From assembly GCA_019359375.1 (NCBI GenBank), contig JAHHHL010000015.1, positions 83,779 through 147,778 on the forward strand: a stretch of DNA of 64,000 bases, given 5' to 3'. Of the stretch, positions 1-7,359 are shown piece by piece; within the stretch, counting starts at the first letter, position 1, and each line of letters starts with the position of its first letter. The stretch comes from Lyngbya sp. HA4199-MV5 (lineage in GTDB: Bacteria; Cyanobacteriota; Cyanobacteriia; Leptolyngbyales; Leptolyngbyaceae). A program made the position numbers and the translations under genes. The notes under the pieces were generated by a model. It had not been told where the DNA came from. It did no database searches and saw only the letters and a list, made by a program, of their open reading frames with translations.

Positions 1-352
1 TACTTCTTGACTCCCTGCATGGATCTGTACTTCACTTGATTGAAAATTGCTGTAAGACACAGTTGGCAAACGACTGCGGAGATAGCTGTTTTCTACAACA
101 CATGCTTTCGATCTCGAACGATCGTACTGTATAGAAAGCCATTGGTCTTACGTCTGCTCTCCCTCTTACAACGCCACCATCCTACCCCCGGCACTCTTCC
201 TTGAGAGAGATAAAACTGACTTCATACCGCAATAAAAATCCCTCAAGATGTAGATGTGAATCAACGTGCAGATCTGAGTATATGGAAGAGGTTTAGTTGG
301 TCTAATCAGCTAACCTTTCAACACTAACTTCTATAGCTTGGAGGAACCTGCT

Positions 353-715
353 ATGAGAGATGTTTTAACGATTTTGCGCCCCCTTCGCTACCTCGTGACT
401 CTCTGCCTTTGTGCAGTTTTGCTGTTTTCTTACGTTACCCCTGCTTTTGCAGCACCCATGAAGAATGAGCCAAATGCAGCAGCAAATAAAGCCGCAAAAG
501 AGTTTGAGCATGAATCACGCGACGCGATCGCAACCGATCACCCCCCCGGTTTGAGTGAAACGCAAAAGAAAACGAGAGATGGCGGCTTGAACGAAGTACA
601 AGGCAAAGCTGGTCTTGACGAGATGAAGCGCCCTTCCAATGCAGCAGGTACACCTTCCGTCGAAAAAGATGTCAAGAACGTACTTGAGAAGGTTCAAGAC
701 AAGCTGGGTGGCTAA
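353..715 (+). CDS. small secreted protein, possibly 'low temperature-induced' family
   Basis: A 120-residue protein with a hydrophobic N-terminus (about residues 10-30) and a plausible signal peptidase site after AFA at residue 33. The mature part is polar, with the motifs TQKKTRDGGLNEVQGKAGL and, at the C-terminus, VEKDVKNVLEKVQDK, which should be helical. Start choice: a clear GGAGG at 340-344 lies 8 bases before the ATG at 353. A TTG at 338 lies upstream of that Shine-Dalgarno and is unlikely to be used. The combination of signal peptide, 'LNEVQG' and a terminal amphipathic helix reminds me of small cyanobacterial proteins named low-temperature-induced protein, but that is recollection only. 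It is transcribed alone and followed by a good terminator. Confidence 0.75.
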   Translation: MRDVLTILRPLRYLVTLCLCAVLLFSYVTPAFAAPMKNEPNAAANKAAKEFEHESRDAIATDHPPGLSETQKKTRDGGLNEVQGKAGLDEMKRPSNAAGTPSVEKDVKNVLEKVQDKLGG

Positions 716-752
716 CTGGTGCCAGCTCAGTAAAGCCATACTTTAAACTACG

Positions 753-779
753 AAAGCAGCGGGGTAGACTCGCTGCTTT
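753..779 (+). terminator. Rho-independent terminator of the small secreted protein gene
   Basis: AAAGCAGCG (753-761) pairs perfectly with CGCTGCTTT (771-779) around a 9-base loop, followed by TCAGTTTT. It lies about 35 bases after the stop codon of the secreted-protein gene. Confidence 0.75.
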
Positions 780-827
780 TCAGTTTTGGTCTTGGTAGCC
801 AAATGCTAATACCGTTAACAAGCTTAG

Positions 828-949
828 GGCGTGTCATCAATTAGCTGCGAAACCTTGCAATATCAGCAGTGTCACGCCCGTCCCAACACACCAAGCTAGG
901 GGCTGGAGCCTTTACTGCAAGCAATGTGTAGAGTAATTGATGACAGCCC
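828..949. mobile_element. 122-bp MITE-like element with ATCAATTA inverted repeats
   Basis: Left end GGCGTGTCATCAATTA (828-843) is inverted at the right end (934-949; read from outside GGGCTGTCATCAATTA), 14 of 16 bases matching. The element is too short to encode a transposase. Flanks are TTAG on the left and CTAG on the right, an imperfect 4-bp YTAG duplication similar to the CTAG duplications of the 141-bp element elsewhere in the window. No transposase in the window could mobilise it. Confidence 0.65.
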
Positions 950-971
950 CTAGTACTTGAGTCGAAAATGG

Positions 972-1090
972 GGCTGGCGACAGGAGTTGTAGCTTGCTTC
1001 CGCGTTCGCGCAGCGTCTCTGAAAGAGATAGCGGTACCTGTGACCACTTGCTTCGGAAGCAAGCACTCTGTCCCTCTGAGCTACATCCTC
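972..1090 (-). pseudogene. tRNA-Arg(CCG)-like gene with a repeat inserted in its T-arm
   Basis: Read on the minus strand from 1090: a 7-base acceptor, TA, D-arm GCTC...GAGT, and a perfect anticodon stem CTTGC/GCAAG around loop TTCCGAA (anticodon CCG). T-stem halves ACAGG and CCTGT are separated by about 50 extra bases. The insertion (about 988-1037) consists of dispersed-repeat sequence (GTAGCTTGCTTC and GCGTTCGCGCAGCGTCTC). The 3' acceptor arm does not pair well with the 5' arm, so this is probably non-functional. It starts 6 bases after the preceding tRNA-like unit ends. Confidence 0.6.
988..1037. repeat. composite dispersed repeat inside a tRNA-like gene
   Basis: Contains GTAGCTTGCTTC, the core of the 22-bp repeat also found at 1155-1176, 32683-32704, 48650-48672 and 50887-50909, joined to GCGTTCGCGCAGCGTCTC, a sequence type I recall as a common interspersed repeat in cyanobacteria. 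It separates the two halves of a T-stem. Confidence 0.6.
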
Positions 1091-1096
1091 ATTGGG

Positions 1097-1188
1097 AGCA
1101 TCGACGGAAGTTGCACCCGCTTCTTTCTGGCTGAGAACCAGAACGACTTCGATATACCCCTCGGGAAGCAAGCTACGTCCACGATGCT
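1097..1188 (-). pseudogene. tRNA-Glu(CTC)-like gene with a 22-bp repeat inserted in its D-arm
   Basis: On the minus strand the acceptor arm AGCATCG (1188-1182) pairs perfectly with CGATGCT (1103-1097). The anticodon stem TCTGG/CCAGA holds loop TTCTCAG (anticodon CTC). The T-arm GCGGG/TCCGT pairs with two G-T wobbles around loop TGCAACT. Between D-stem halves GAC and GTC lies the repeat at 1155-1176, which brings the unit to 92 bases; without it the unit would have normal tRNA length. The preserved acceptor pairing suggests recent decay or possibly residual processing. Confidence 0.65.
1155..1176. repeat. 22-bp small dispersed repeat in the D-arm of a tRNA-like gene
   Basis: TACCCCTCGGGAAGCAAGCTAC is nearly identical to the 22-mers inside the hairpin elements at 32.7, 48.65 and 50.9 kb. 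Here it interrupts a tRNA D-arm. Confidence 0.75.
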
Positions 1189-1194
1189 ACAAAG

Positions 1195-1268
1195 CGGGGG
1201 AGATGGGAGTTGAACCCACGATCTTTCGCTCGACAGGCGACCGCTTTGAGCCACTAAGCTACACCCCC
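1195..1268 (-). tRNA. tRNA-Asp(GTC), array type
   Basis: A 74-base cloverleaf read from 1268: acceptor GGGGGTG/CTCCCCC with one T-T mismatch, D-arm GCTT...AAGC, anticodon stem GTCGC/GCGAA with loop CTGTCGA (anticodon GTC), T-arm GTGGG/CCCAT with the canonical loop TTCAACT, and discriminator G73, as expected for tRNA-Asp. No CCA is encoded. Its two stem mismatches and close packing with two degenerate tRNA-like units (6-base spacers) suggest an accessory array member rather than the housekeeping tRNA-Asp. Confidence 0.75.
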
Positions 1269-1368
1269 ATGTTTTTGCTTTCAAGAACCAACTTCGTTTG
1301 TGCTTCTTGAAAACAAAAAGTGGCGATTCAATTTTCAAGGTTCAAGTTTGCTGATAAATCAGCAGGAA

Positions 1369-1563
1369 TTAGAGAAAGCAACGCCGTTCCAGAGAATAGA
1401 TTTTCTGAAGCTGGCGGAATGTTTGCGCGGGCTGAGTGAAAGATGAATATCCCTGATTGAACGAGTCGTCTTGAAGTGGCGTGGAGATGCCAGAAACATG
1501 CGTGGTTAGGAACTCTAAGCGCTTCAAGAGACCATTGTTTTTAGTAAGGGAGTGAGTGTTCAT
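1369..1563 (-). CDS. hypothetical 64-residue protein
   Basis: A short frame from ATG at 1563 with GAGGAG 8 bases upstream. The product is polar and basic, with no signal peptide or transmembrane segment; the N-terminus contains LLKRLEFLTTHVSGIS and the C-terminus IYSLERRCFL. An AT-rich region with a TTGACA box lies 60 bases upstream. I do not recognise the family with certainty. The good ribosome binding site and isolated promoter-like sequence make it more likely real than a chance frame. Confidence 0.5.
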   Translation of the reverse strand: MNTHSLTKNNGLLKRLEFLTTHVSGISTPLQDDSFNQGYSSFTQPAQTFRQLQKIYSLERRCFL

Positions 1564-1599
1564 TGGATTGGCTCCTCTGTGTCTCATCTCATACTACGA

Positions 1600-1628
1600 A
1601 CATAATACATTATACTACAAGGTGTCAA
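1600..1628 (-). promoter_or_regulatory. possible promoter of the 64-residue gene
   Basis: On the minus strand TTGACA (1628-1623) is followed by TATAAT after 8 bases and TATTAT after 15 bases. Neither spacing is ideal, so only the region is proposed as a promoter. It lies directly upstream of the GAGGAG/ATG at 1563. Confidence 0.35.
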
Positions 1629-1744
1629 GAGGGTCCTACAACTTTTTTGTAGGTGGGAGAGAACGACTGCCAGAAAATCCTTGTATCGCTCTCTCCCACT
1701 GGATTTGACCCCTAAGCTGGAGAGGAAATGTGGACTTCGCTCAT

Positions 1745-2170
1745 CTACCACAGCTTGTAGATGAAACGCTCAATTCGTTCACGAAGTGTCTCTGTTGGCG
1801 TAGCCGCCCCAGCGGGGCTAAGAGAATCGCTCATCACCGTCAAGAACATCCCTTCATGAGCGTCCTTGTCCTCGGCAATCCAACTTCCGCTGAACCCAAC
1901 TTCGACAAACTCCTCATCGACAGCAATGAGGGTGACTGCTGAGCCATACTCCCGATGTAGTGCTATTTCCAGCACTTTCAGTTCGGGAATGTCCGCAGGC
2001 AGCAGAAAGGAGGCGTGACCAGGTTCGATAGGTCGCGATTCTCTTCGAGACGGCAAAGCCGAACGCCCTAATCGCATTGCCAGGAGGACGCGCTGGGCAA
2101 TCAACAGTTCGGGGTTGGTCATGGTCCACTCCATGTACAGCCCAACGTCGGTGTAGTTCAGCTTTAACAT
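1745..2170 (-). CDS. conserved hypothetical protein downstream of an HNH nuclease
   Basis: A 141-residue soluble protein without recognisable catalytic motifs. It starts 26 bases after the HNH gene stop and is probably co-transcribed with it. Two stretches look like in-frame repeat insertions: about residues 34-48 (LGRSALPSRRESRP) and 119-127 (SPAGAATPT). Their DNA is rich in the GCGATTCTCTT and GGCGTAGCC words typical of cyanobacterial dispersed repeats. The surrounding parts (EIALHREYGSAVTLIAVDEEF) read as ordinary alpha/beta protein. I recall similar proteins beside HNH nucleases in other cyanobacteria, but assign no function. Confidence 0.6.
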   Translation of the reverse strand: MLKLNYTDVGLYMEWTMTNPELLIAQRVLLAMRLGRSALPSRRESRPIEPGHASFLLPADIPELKVLEIALHREYGSAVTLIAVDEEFVEVGFSGSWIAEDKDAHEGMFLTVMSDSLSPAGAATPTETLRERIERFIYKLW

Positions 2171-2196
2171 CGGTCTTGCCTCCTTTTCGATAGAGG

Positions 2197-2727
2197 TCAG
2201 GTGTCAACAGGTTGCTGTTCTTTCCAGAACTGCTCGGCGAACGCGATCGCAGGATGGATCGGTGCCTTGGGTTTGGTCTTCAGTACCATTCCGGTTTCGT
2301 GCAGGGGGCGATCGCCCTTAGCCGAGTTGCACCTCTCGCAGGCGGTCACCACGTTGTCCCAGGTATGAGTTCCACCTTTTGAGCGGGGAATAACGTGATC
2401 GAGCGTCAGGTGCTTGGTGCTGCCGCAGTACTGACAGGTGTGGTTGTCGCGGCGAAAGATTTCCCGCCGATTCACCGGAGGAACCTTCCAGTGCCGCTCT
2501 GGATTGCCGCTCGTCAAACGAATGTGATCTGGGATTTGTAGTACAACGCTGGGAGAGCGGACTTCCCATTGCTGGGTGCTGCTGAACTCCAGGGTCTCTG
2601 CCTGTCCGGTAACCAGGAGCACGATCGCCCGTTTGAGGTTGATCCGCGCCAGGGGCAGGTAGTTCTTAGAGAACACTACAACCTGGTTCTGAAGTATGGG
2701 AATTTTCTGTCGCTGCTCGGTCTGCAT
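2197..2727 (-). CDS. HNH endonuclease
   Basis: A 176-residue protein with a C-terminal HNH domain: CQYCG and CERCN form the zinc-binding CxxC pairs and LTLDHVIPRSKGG carries the DH of the ββα-metal fold, followed by WDNVVTAC. The N-terminal ~80 residues are a conserved extension in this cyanobacterial type (VVVFSKNYLPLARINLKRA). Start choice: ATG at 2727 has GAGGAG 8-13 bases upstream; an ATG at 2766 lies upstream of that site and inside a terminator hairpin. It probably nicks or cuts DNA. A homing or defence role beside the tRNA-like array is only conjecture. Confidence 0.85.
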   Translation of the reverse strand: MQTEQRQKIPILQNQVVVFSKNYLPLARINLKRAIVLLVTGQAETLEFSSTQQWEVRSPSVVLQIPDHIRLTSGNPERHWKVPPVNRREIFRRDNHTCQYCGSTKHLTLDHVIPRSKGGTHTWDNVVTACERCNSAKGDRPLHETGMVLKTKPKAPIHPAIAFAEQFWKEQQPVDT

Positions 2728-2740
2728 CAGTTTTCTCCTC

Positions 2741-2780
2741 AAAAAATAACCCCCGCCTCTGATCACCAGGAGCGGGGGTT
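2741..2780 (-). terminator. intrinsic terminator or attenuator ahead of the HNH gene
   Basis: On the minus strand AACCCCCGC (2780-2772) pairs perfectly with GCGGGGGTT (2756-2748) and is followed by ATTTTTT. The T-run ends just before the HNH ribosome binding site, so upstream transcripts would end here unless read-through occurs. Confidence 0.7.
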
Positions 2781-2802
2781 GGGGAAGTTGATATGCTTTT
2801 CC

Positions 2803-3018
2803 CTATGTTGGTGTCAGGATTGCCCTGCACCTCCCGCTGCTAGTGAGTTGATCCGAATTGAGCCATGCGGCGATTGTGCTATCAATACCTTCGCTGACGG
2901 CTTTACCGCCACTAAACCGATACATTTCCTCAAACGCAAACAGCGCCGCTGCTCTGCCTAGACCTGAATGGGGTCGGCACTGCATGGCGCTGGCTAAGGT
3001 GGTGAGGATGCGGATCAT
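2803..3018 (-). CDS. hypothetical 71-residue protein
   Basis: A small frame between a palindrome-rich upstream region (3034-3077) and a strong terminator (2741-2780), the layout expected of a real short transcription unit. The product (MQCRPHSGLGRAAALFAFEEMYRF then a SEGIDSTIAAWL segment) has no membrane segment and no motif I recognise. No strong Shine-Dalgarno is present. It could be the first gene of an HNH unit, or a remnant. Confidence 0.4.
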   Translation of the reverse strand: MIRILTTLASAMQCRPHSGLGRAAALFAFEEMYRFSGGKAVSEGIDSTIAAWLNSDQLTSSGRCRAILTPT

Positions 3019-3033
3019 GGAAGGCTGTAGTCT

Positions 3034-3077
3034 TTGTATTACAATTCTGGCTGTCTAATACTACACTTGTAATATTA
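3034..3077. promoter_or_regulatory. two palindromic operator candidates
   Basis: TTGTA-T-TACAA at 3034-3044 and a 22-base near-perfect palindrome at 3056-3077 (arms TAATACTACA and TGTAATATTA, 9 of 10 pairing) lie just upstream of the 71-residue gene. The TGTAGTAT words recur at 1609-1620. A regulator site is inferred from symmetry and position. Confidence 0.4.
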
Positions 3078-3188
3078 GCTTGTCCACTCTCTTACAGAAA
3101 ATGGATGTCCGGTTCTAGATACACACCAACAGGTTGCGATTACGGACAGAATTTACGCCAAGGTGAATCAGGTAACAGAAATGCGAAA

Positions 3189-5765
3189 TCAGGTTTGCTG
3201 ACTGTGCTTGCGTTGAATTTGGCTAAGAATGGATCTGTCTTTAATGGTACGATCGCTCGCCAGTAGAAAGGCTTTGCTGAGAATGACGGAAAGCATTGAA
3301 TCATTCTCAAACGGTAGAAACACATTTTCTTTTGCATTTGTGCTTTTGTCAGCAACAATGCAGAGATACTGACTACCTGGTTCCATCAAAATATTGCCAC
3401 TACCGAGATGAATTTGATAGGTGTTCAAATCGCCTTGAACCATCAGGAAGCGATTGCTCAATGTACAACGATCGTGGAGCTTGAGTTTGGGTAATAATCG
3501 TGCGAGTAATTCACGTCGCAGTTGGGCAGAGGTTCCTAATTCACCAAAGCTGTAATTATGCCAGTAGTCACCATAGCCATCACCTTCGCCGCGATCGTGC
3601 CAGTTGGGATCATTGCCAATGCTACAAACACCCACAAATAAATCAACCGTTCGCATCACTTCTGAAAAAATCAGCGCTGGAATGGTTTCTAAAGCACGAG
3701 GTTCTGTGGTTCACCATGCACAGAAGCGAACTTGATCAGTACTCAGATAGAGATAGATGTGGGTTTCAGCAACTTCATGGGAAGCCGGATCAACCCAAAA
3801 CTGAATTTGTAGATCCCATTGGGGAAGATTCCAGGTTGGTATGTTGTGGCTATCAAAATCGCCTTGCAAACTGTAATGCCATCCCCGCTGCTGACATAAA
3901 TTGGCGAACTGATGTTGCCGAATAATGTGTGCCGCAAAGCGGTTGGAATAGGTATGAGTTTGTCGTTCTGCATCGGTCAGCAGGTAAACCTCTCGATGCG
4001 CTTGCTTAAACGGTTGAACCACCATCTGAGTTTCTAACCAGACACGCCACGCCAGTACCCCTTCCGTAGATGACGTGATGGGATGCCAGAGTGTAACCTG
4101 TGCGCGATCGCTCAGATTCGTCAGAGGGTTTCCGCTCACATCGATCAATTGTCCATCATGCCAGATGCCAAGTTGCGTCTGTCCATCCTGTTCAAAGTTC
4201 CAGATCAGGCGACGGGTGAGGTGAGCCAGCAAAGGATGATTGAGGTAGCGATCGCGCCAAATACTAAAGTTCCAGGTGCGGTGCGAGAGGTACAGTTGTT
4301 CAAGTCGATCGCGTTGAGCCAGCAGTGTTTTCTTGATGTCATCTGCGGTGCGTTTCAGCGTTTTCAGTTCGGTTGCAAAGTTTTGTTTGACTTCAGCCGG
4401 GACACTTTTTTGTGGCTTGCCATCTGATTTCAACCACGACAATTCAACCTGTTGTGTTCCCACTACTTTTAGTGTTGCAACTACGCTACCCAGCGATTGA
4501 TGCAGCGTTCCAGTTGCATCCAGGTTGTAAGTTGGAATGGCAAGTTCCTCTAGATCTTGACGCGATAATCCAGCTTTCTCGGCTGCACGATCGAATGCTT
4601 TTTCAATTTGCTTTTGTACAGATTTGTGTTTTACTTTCTGTCGCAGCTTCTCAATCCGATCGATGGCAGCAGGGGTTCCCACTTCACTTAACAGCCATAG
4701 CCCTGCATTGCCCACCTTCAGACATAACGGACCCACACCGGGTACTTTTTTGAAGCATTGAACTGTTAAATCAGCAAGCCATTGCAGTACTGCCTCATCT
4801 TGAATGAAGCTACAGCACCATACCAAGCCTGTTAAAATTGCTTTGTTGCGATCGCTAATCAGGTCATGGCACGAATACAGATTTCTTGATTGCTTGGTTG
4901 GCTGTTCAACCAACGGAAACCATTGACCGATCGAGTGCTTAAATTCCTCAATTCCTACTGCATTTAAGAGTGGTTGAGCAGCGTCCAGCCACTTCTGAGA
5001 AGGCGTGGACTGGCTGGCAGTGCTGGCATGAAGCAGCAACTTACCCCACTGTTCTCGTTGGCTTGGCTCTAAGGCATTAATTTGCTCAAACGCCGCGTAT
5101 GCCCAGGGTTCACCATCCCTCACTTCAATTAATCTCAACAGATCAATCTCTTGGGATTGGGTTAAGAGAATGCGATCGTAAGTAGCCCGTTCAGTTTTTC
5201 TTAAGCCTAAATCCGGTAAACCGCGAATGTGAAGTAGAAGATCCTGAGAAAGCCTATTCTGCTTGGCATAATTTTCAATACAGCGAAGAATTCTGGCAAG
5301 AGGTAGAATAGTGCCGAAACGGTCAGCCAGTCGGTAAACATCCTGATAGTAATCAAGTACGCACCAGCGGACAATCCCAAGTAGATCTACTTCTGTATAA
5401 GGTAATTTTCGTTGCAAAATAGCGTCGAGTAGTTGCCCCAGAGCTACCAAAATCATTCGTAGATGCTCGTAACTATGAGGGTGCGGTAATACTTCTTGAT
5501 TCAACCAGGTGAGCCGCTCAAAAATAGCAAAGATTGTTTTTATTTGAAACTGAAAGTTCTGTTTTAGAATGGTTTGAATTGATGGGTAGGAGCGAAATTG
5601 GCTATCCCAGTAATACCAGTAACTTCTTAAAGCTTGTTCAATGACAGGATTGATTGCGGTTTGTTGTTCAGCATACAAGCTATGGGAATAGATGGGAAAG
5701 CCGTCTGAACCAATGGCAGAGGGTTTCTCTGGTTTCTGTGTCTGAGTGGATGCAGGCTCAGTCAT
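3189..5765 (-). pseudogene. DUF4132/DUF7737-like protein interrupted by an in-frame TGA
   Basis: Codons run in a single frame from ATG 5765 to the stop at 3189, except for TGA at 3711-3713. Without it the product would be 858 residues. The first 684 residues form a large, mainly helical protein, and the last ~157 carry the C-terminal domain of the DUF4132 family (VDLFVGVCSIGNDPNW, FGELG, IHLGSGNILMEPGSQYLCIV). Homology across the stop is continuous in my reading (RFCAW-stop-TTEPRALETIPALIFSEVM), so a point nonsense change is more likely than a deletion. An internal ATG at 3659 could express the tail alone. The family's function is unknown. It follows its usual small partner by 2 bases. Confidence 0.75.
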
Positions 5766-5767
5766 GA

Positions 5768-6160
5768 TCAGCCTCCCACCAAAGGAACTAATTTGAGAAA
5801 GCTTACTTGAGCCGACTCGTCTAATTCCAATTCAGTGTCTAAATCCTCGACCTGACGATCGCCCACCAGCAGAATAAATCCATTACTTTGAAAGGCTGAG
5901 ATGGCTTTTTCAAACTGCTGCTCAGGATCGATCTGCCTTGCTTTCCGAAGCTTGTAACCGTTCAGCGATCGCTCGGAATCAGTCGGTTGCACCAATCCTT
6001 GGAACCATTCTGACTCGTTGGAATTGTAGATAGCAACTTCCTGATTAACGCGCTGACGAATTAGCTCTCTTGCTGTAAGCCGCAATTTGGGCAGGGACAG
6101 TGTTAATCCTGGAAACTTTTCACCTGTTGTTGTCTCGTCGTAAATTGTGATAGTTGCCAT
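5768..6160 (-). CDS. small conserved partner of the DUF4132-like protein
   Basis: A 130-residue soluble protein starting MATITIYDETTTGEKF, with the conserved segments LTARELIRQRV, FQGLVQPTDSE, LNGYKLRKARQID and a final VSFLKLVPLVGG. I recall this pairing with DUF4132-type genes in many bacteria. The stop codon is separated from the downstream ATG by 2 bases, indicating translational coupling. ATG 6160 is preferred to the one at 6205 because family similarity begins at MATITI. The role is unknown; a regulator or stabiliser of the large partner is inferred from coupling. Confidence 0.75.
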   Translation of the reverse strand: MATITIYDETTTGEKFPGLTLSLPKLRLTARELIRQRVNQEVAIYNSNESEWFQGLVQPTDSERSLNGYKLRKARQIDPEQQFEKAISAFQSNGFILLVGDRQVEDLDTELELDESAQVSFLKLVPLVGG

Positions 6161-6296
6161 AAAGCCTGTAACATTCAATGCCCCTAGAATGCCCAGATTG
6201 CTCAACTTAAACCCATTTTGCCCTGGAATTTTGCAAAAGCTGTTGAACCAGCTTTATCAATGATGCAAAAAATGCAAAAGTCCCTTGATGCTTCCT

Positions 6297-6540
6297 TTAG
6301 ATGGCTAACCTGCGATCGCCATGCCACTGGCTCAATTCCCGCTCAATCTCATCCAGGATAGATCGCTCCCCTGATTGATTCTGTATCTGCCGCCAATAAT
6401 GCAAACGCTGACTCAATCCGTCTTTGATACTCCGGAGGACAAAGCGTAAAGCCATTGGCAAGTGCCACAGCGCCCTTCTCATTCAGCAGGCATGCCTCAT
6501 TCAGTGCAAAGAGTACCTGATTCATACACGCCAAACTGCG
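6297..6540 (-). pseudogene. frameshifted gene remnant, possibly nucleotidyltransferase C-terminus
   Basis: Two overlapping frames each show protein-like sequence: one reads CMNQVLFALNEACLLNEKGAV and stops near 6349, the other continues with RLHYWRQIQNQSGERSILDEIEREL to 6297. Together they resemble a C-terminal fragment that has lost its frame near 6400. The 'LFALNE-x-NEKGA' pattern reminds me of the C-terminal part of some nucleotidyltransferase-domain proteins, but this is weak. No 5' portion is present. Confidence 0.35.
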
Positions 6541-6549
6541 AAAACAGCA

Positions 6550-6582
6550 ACCTGCTGCATAACAATGATTTATGCAGCAGGT
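6550..6582. other. perfect 13-bp stem-loop between genes
   Basis: ACCTGCTGCATAA (6550-6562) pairs perfectly with its complement at 6570-6582 around a 7-base loop. It has no T-run on either strand, so it may be a processing or Rho-dependent 3' end for the secreted-protein gene ending at 6609. Confidence 0.5.
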
Positions 6583-6608
6583 CTATTCAACATAGCGCTA
6601 TAATTTAC

Positions 6609-7340
6609 TTACTCTACTGAGGGTGCTTGAGAGGTGCTGGGTGAAGTTTGGCGAACAGCCAGTAAATTTTTGAGCGCCTGCACCGTTTTTTGCCCTAACT
6701 TCCATTGACTGGTTGCACCATTGCTGAAAACCAACTGCATTTGCAGCGTTTGATCTGGAAGCTGGGCGATCGCGCTCGTCAGTGGAGCAAGATCAAATCG
6801 GCTGCTACCTGCGTTACAAGTTACAGACGGAAGCGCAGTGGTATTCGACCAGAAAGGCTCGTCAATATCATCCCAAAAAGCACCGTTGCCCCAAGAGGTG
6901 TCAGGAACCCAAAAGCCAAAGTCGGGAACGACAGAGGCACTTTGAACCACTCGTTGATAACTGGGAGTTGCTTTAATCGGTTGATCAACCGTGACCAGAG
7001 GTTGATCGTTCTTGAGCAGCACCAACTTTGCTAGAGAAGCGCTAGAGCCAACCATGACACTTTCAGGCACACAGTAACGAACACCAAGCGAAAGAGTTCC
7101 ACGCGCTAGGTTCTTACTCCACAGAGTCGATACACCGATCTGAGGTTCACTTCCCTTATAATCATGGTCTCTCACGGCATAGACTGAACCAGTGCGAAAC
7201 ACCTGACTATAAGGAGCCTGCTTGATTGAAGTAGCAGTAACGATCGCATCTTTAGCTTGAACAGGTTGCATCATGGCGATCGCAACGCCGATAGTTGCAG
7301 CACTGATGATAGGAATTGTCCATTTCTGTTTACTCAACAT
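6609..7340 (-). CDS. secreted hypothetical protein
   Basis: A 243-residue protein with a signal peptide (hydrophobic residues 9-22, cleavage likely after VQA at residue 29). Two cysteines (in RYCVPES and VTCNAG) could form a disulfide. The mature part looks beta-rich (SLGVRYCV, LAKLVLLKNDQPLVTVDQP) with a Trp-rich segment VPDTSWGNGAFWDD. The start has AAGGAG 6 bases upstream. The downstream hairpin at 6550-6582 may end the transcript. No family recognised; a periplasmic or surface location is inferred from the signal peptide. Confidence 0.7.
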   Translation of the reverse strand: MLSKQKWTIPIISAATIGVAIAMMQPVQAKDAIVTATSIKQAPYSQVFRTGSVYAVRDHDYKGSEPQIGVSTLWSKNLARGTLSLGVRYCVPESVMVGSSASLAKLVLLKNDQPLVTVDQPIKATPSYQRVVQSASVVPDFGFWVPDTSWGNGAFWDDIDEPFWSNTTALPSVTCNAGSSRFDLAPLTSAIAQLPDQTLQMQLVFSNGATSQWKLGQKTVQALKNLLAVRQTSPSTSQAPSVE

Positions 7341-7359
7341 ATTTTTTCTCCTTCAAGTT

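Noticed and set aside
841..1171. Open frames across the MITE and tRNA array
   Set aside because: They overlap structured RNA-like units and repeats, lack ribosome binding sites and give compositionally odd peptides.
1081..1338. Protein frame over the tRNA-Asp gene
   Set aside because: The translated sequence is simply the tRNA array read as codons; the cloverleaf explains it better.
1590..1640. LexA-type SOS box upstream of the 64-residue gene
   Set aside because: The AGTAT/GTTC words do not fit the cyanobacterial LexA pattern with correct spacing.
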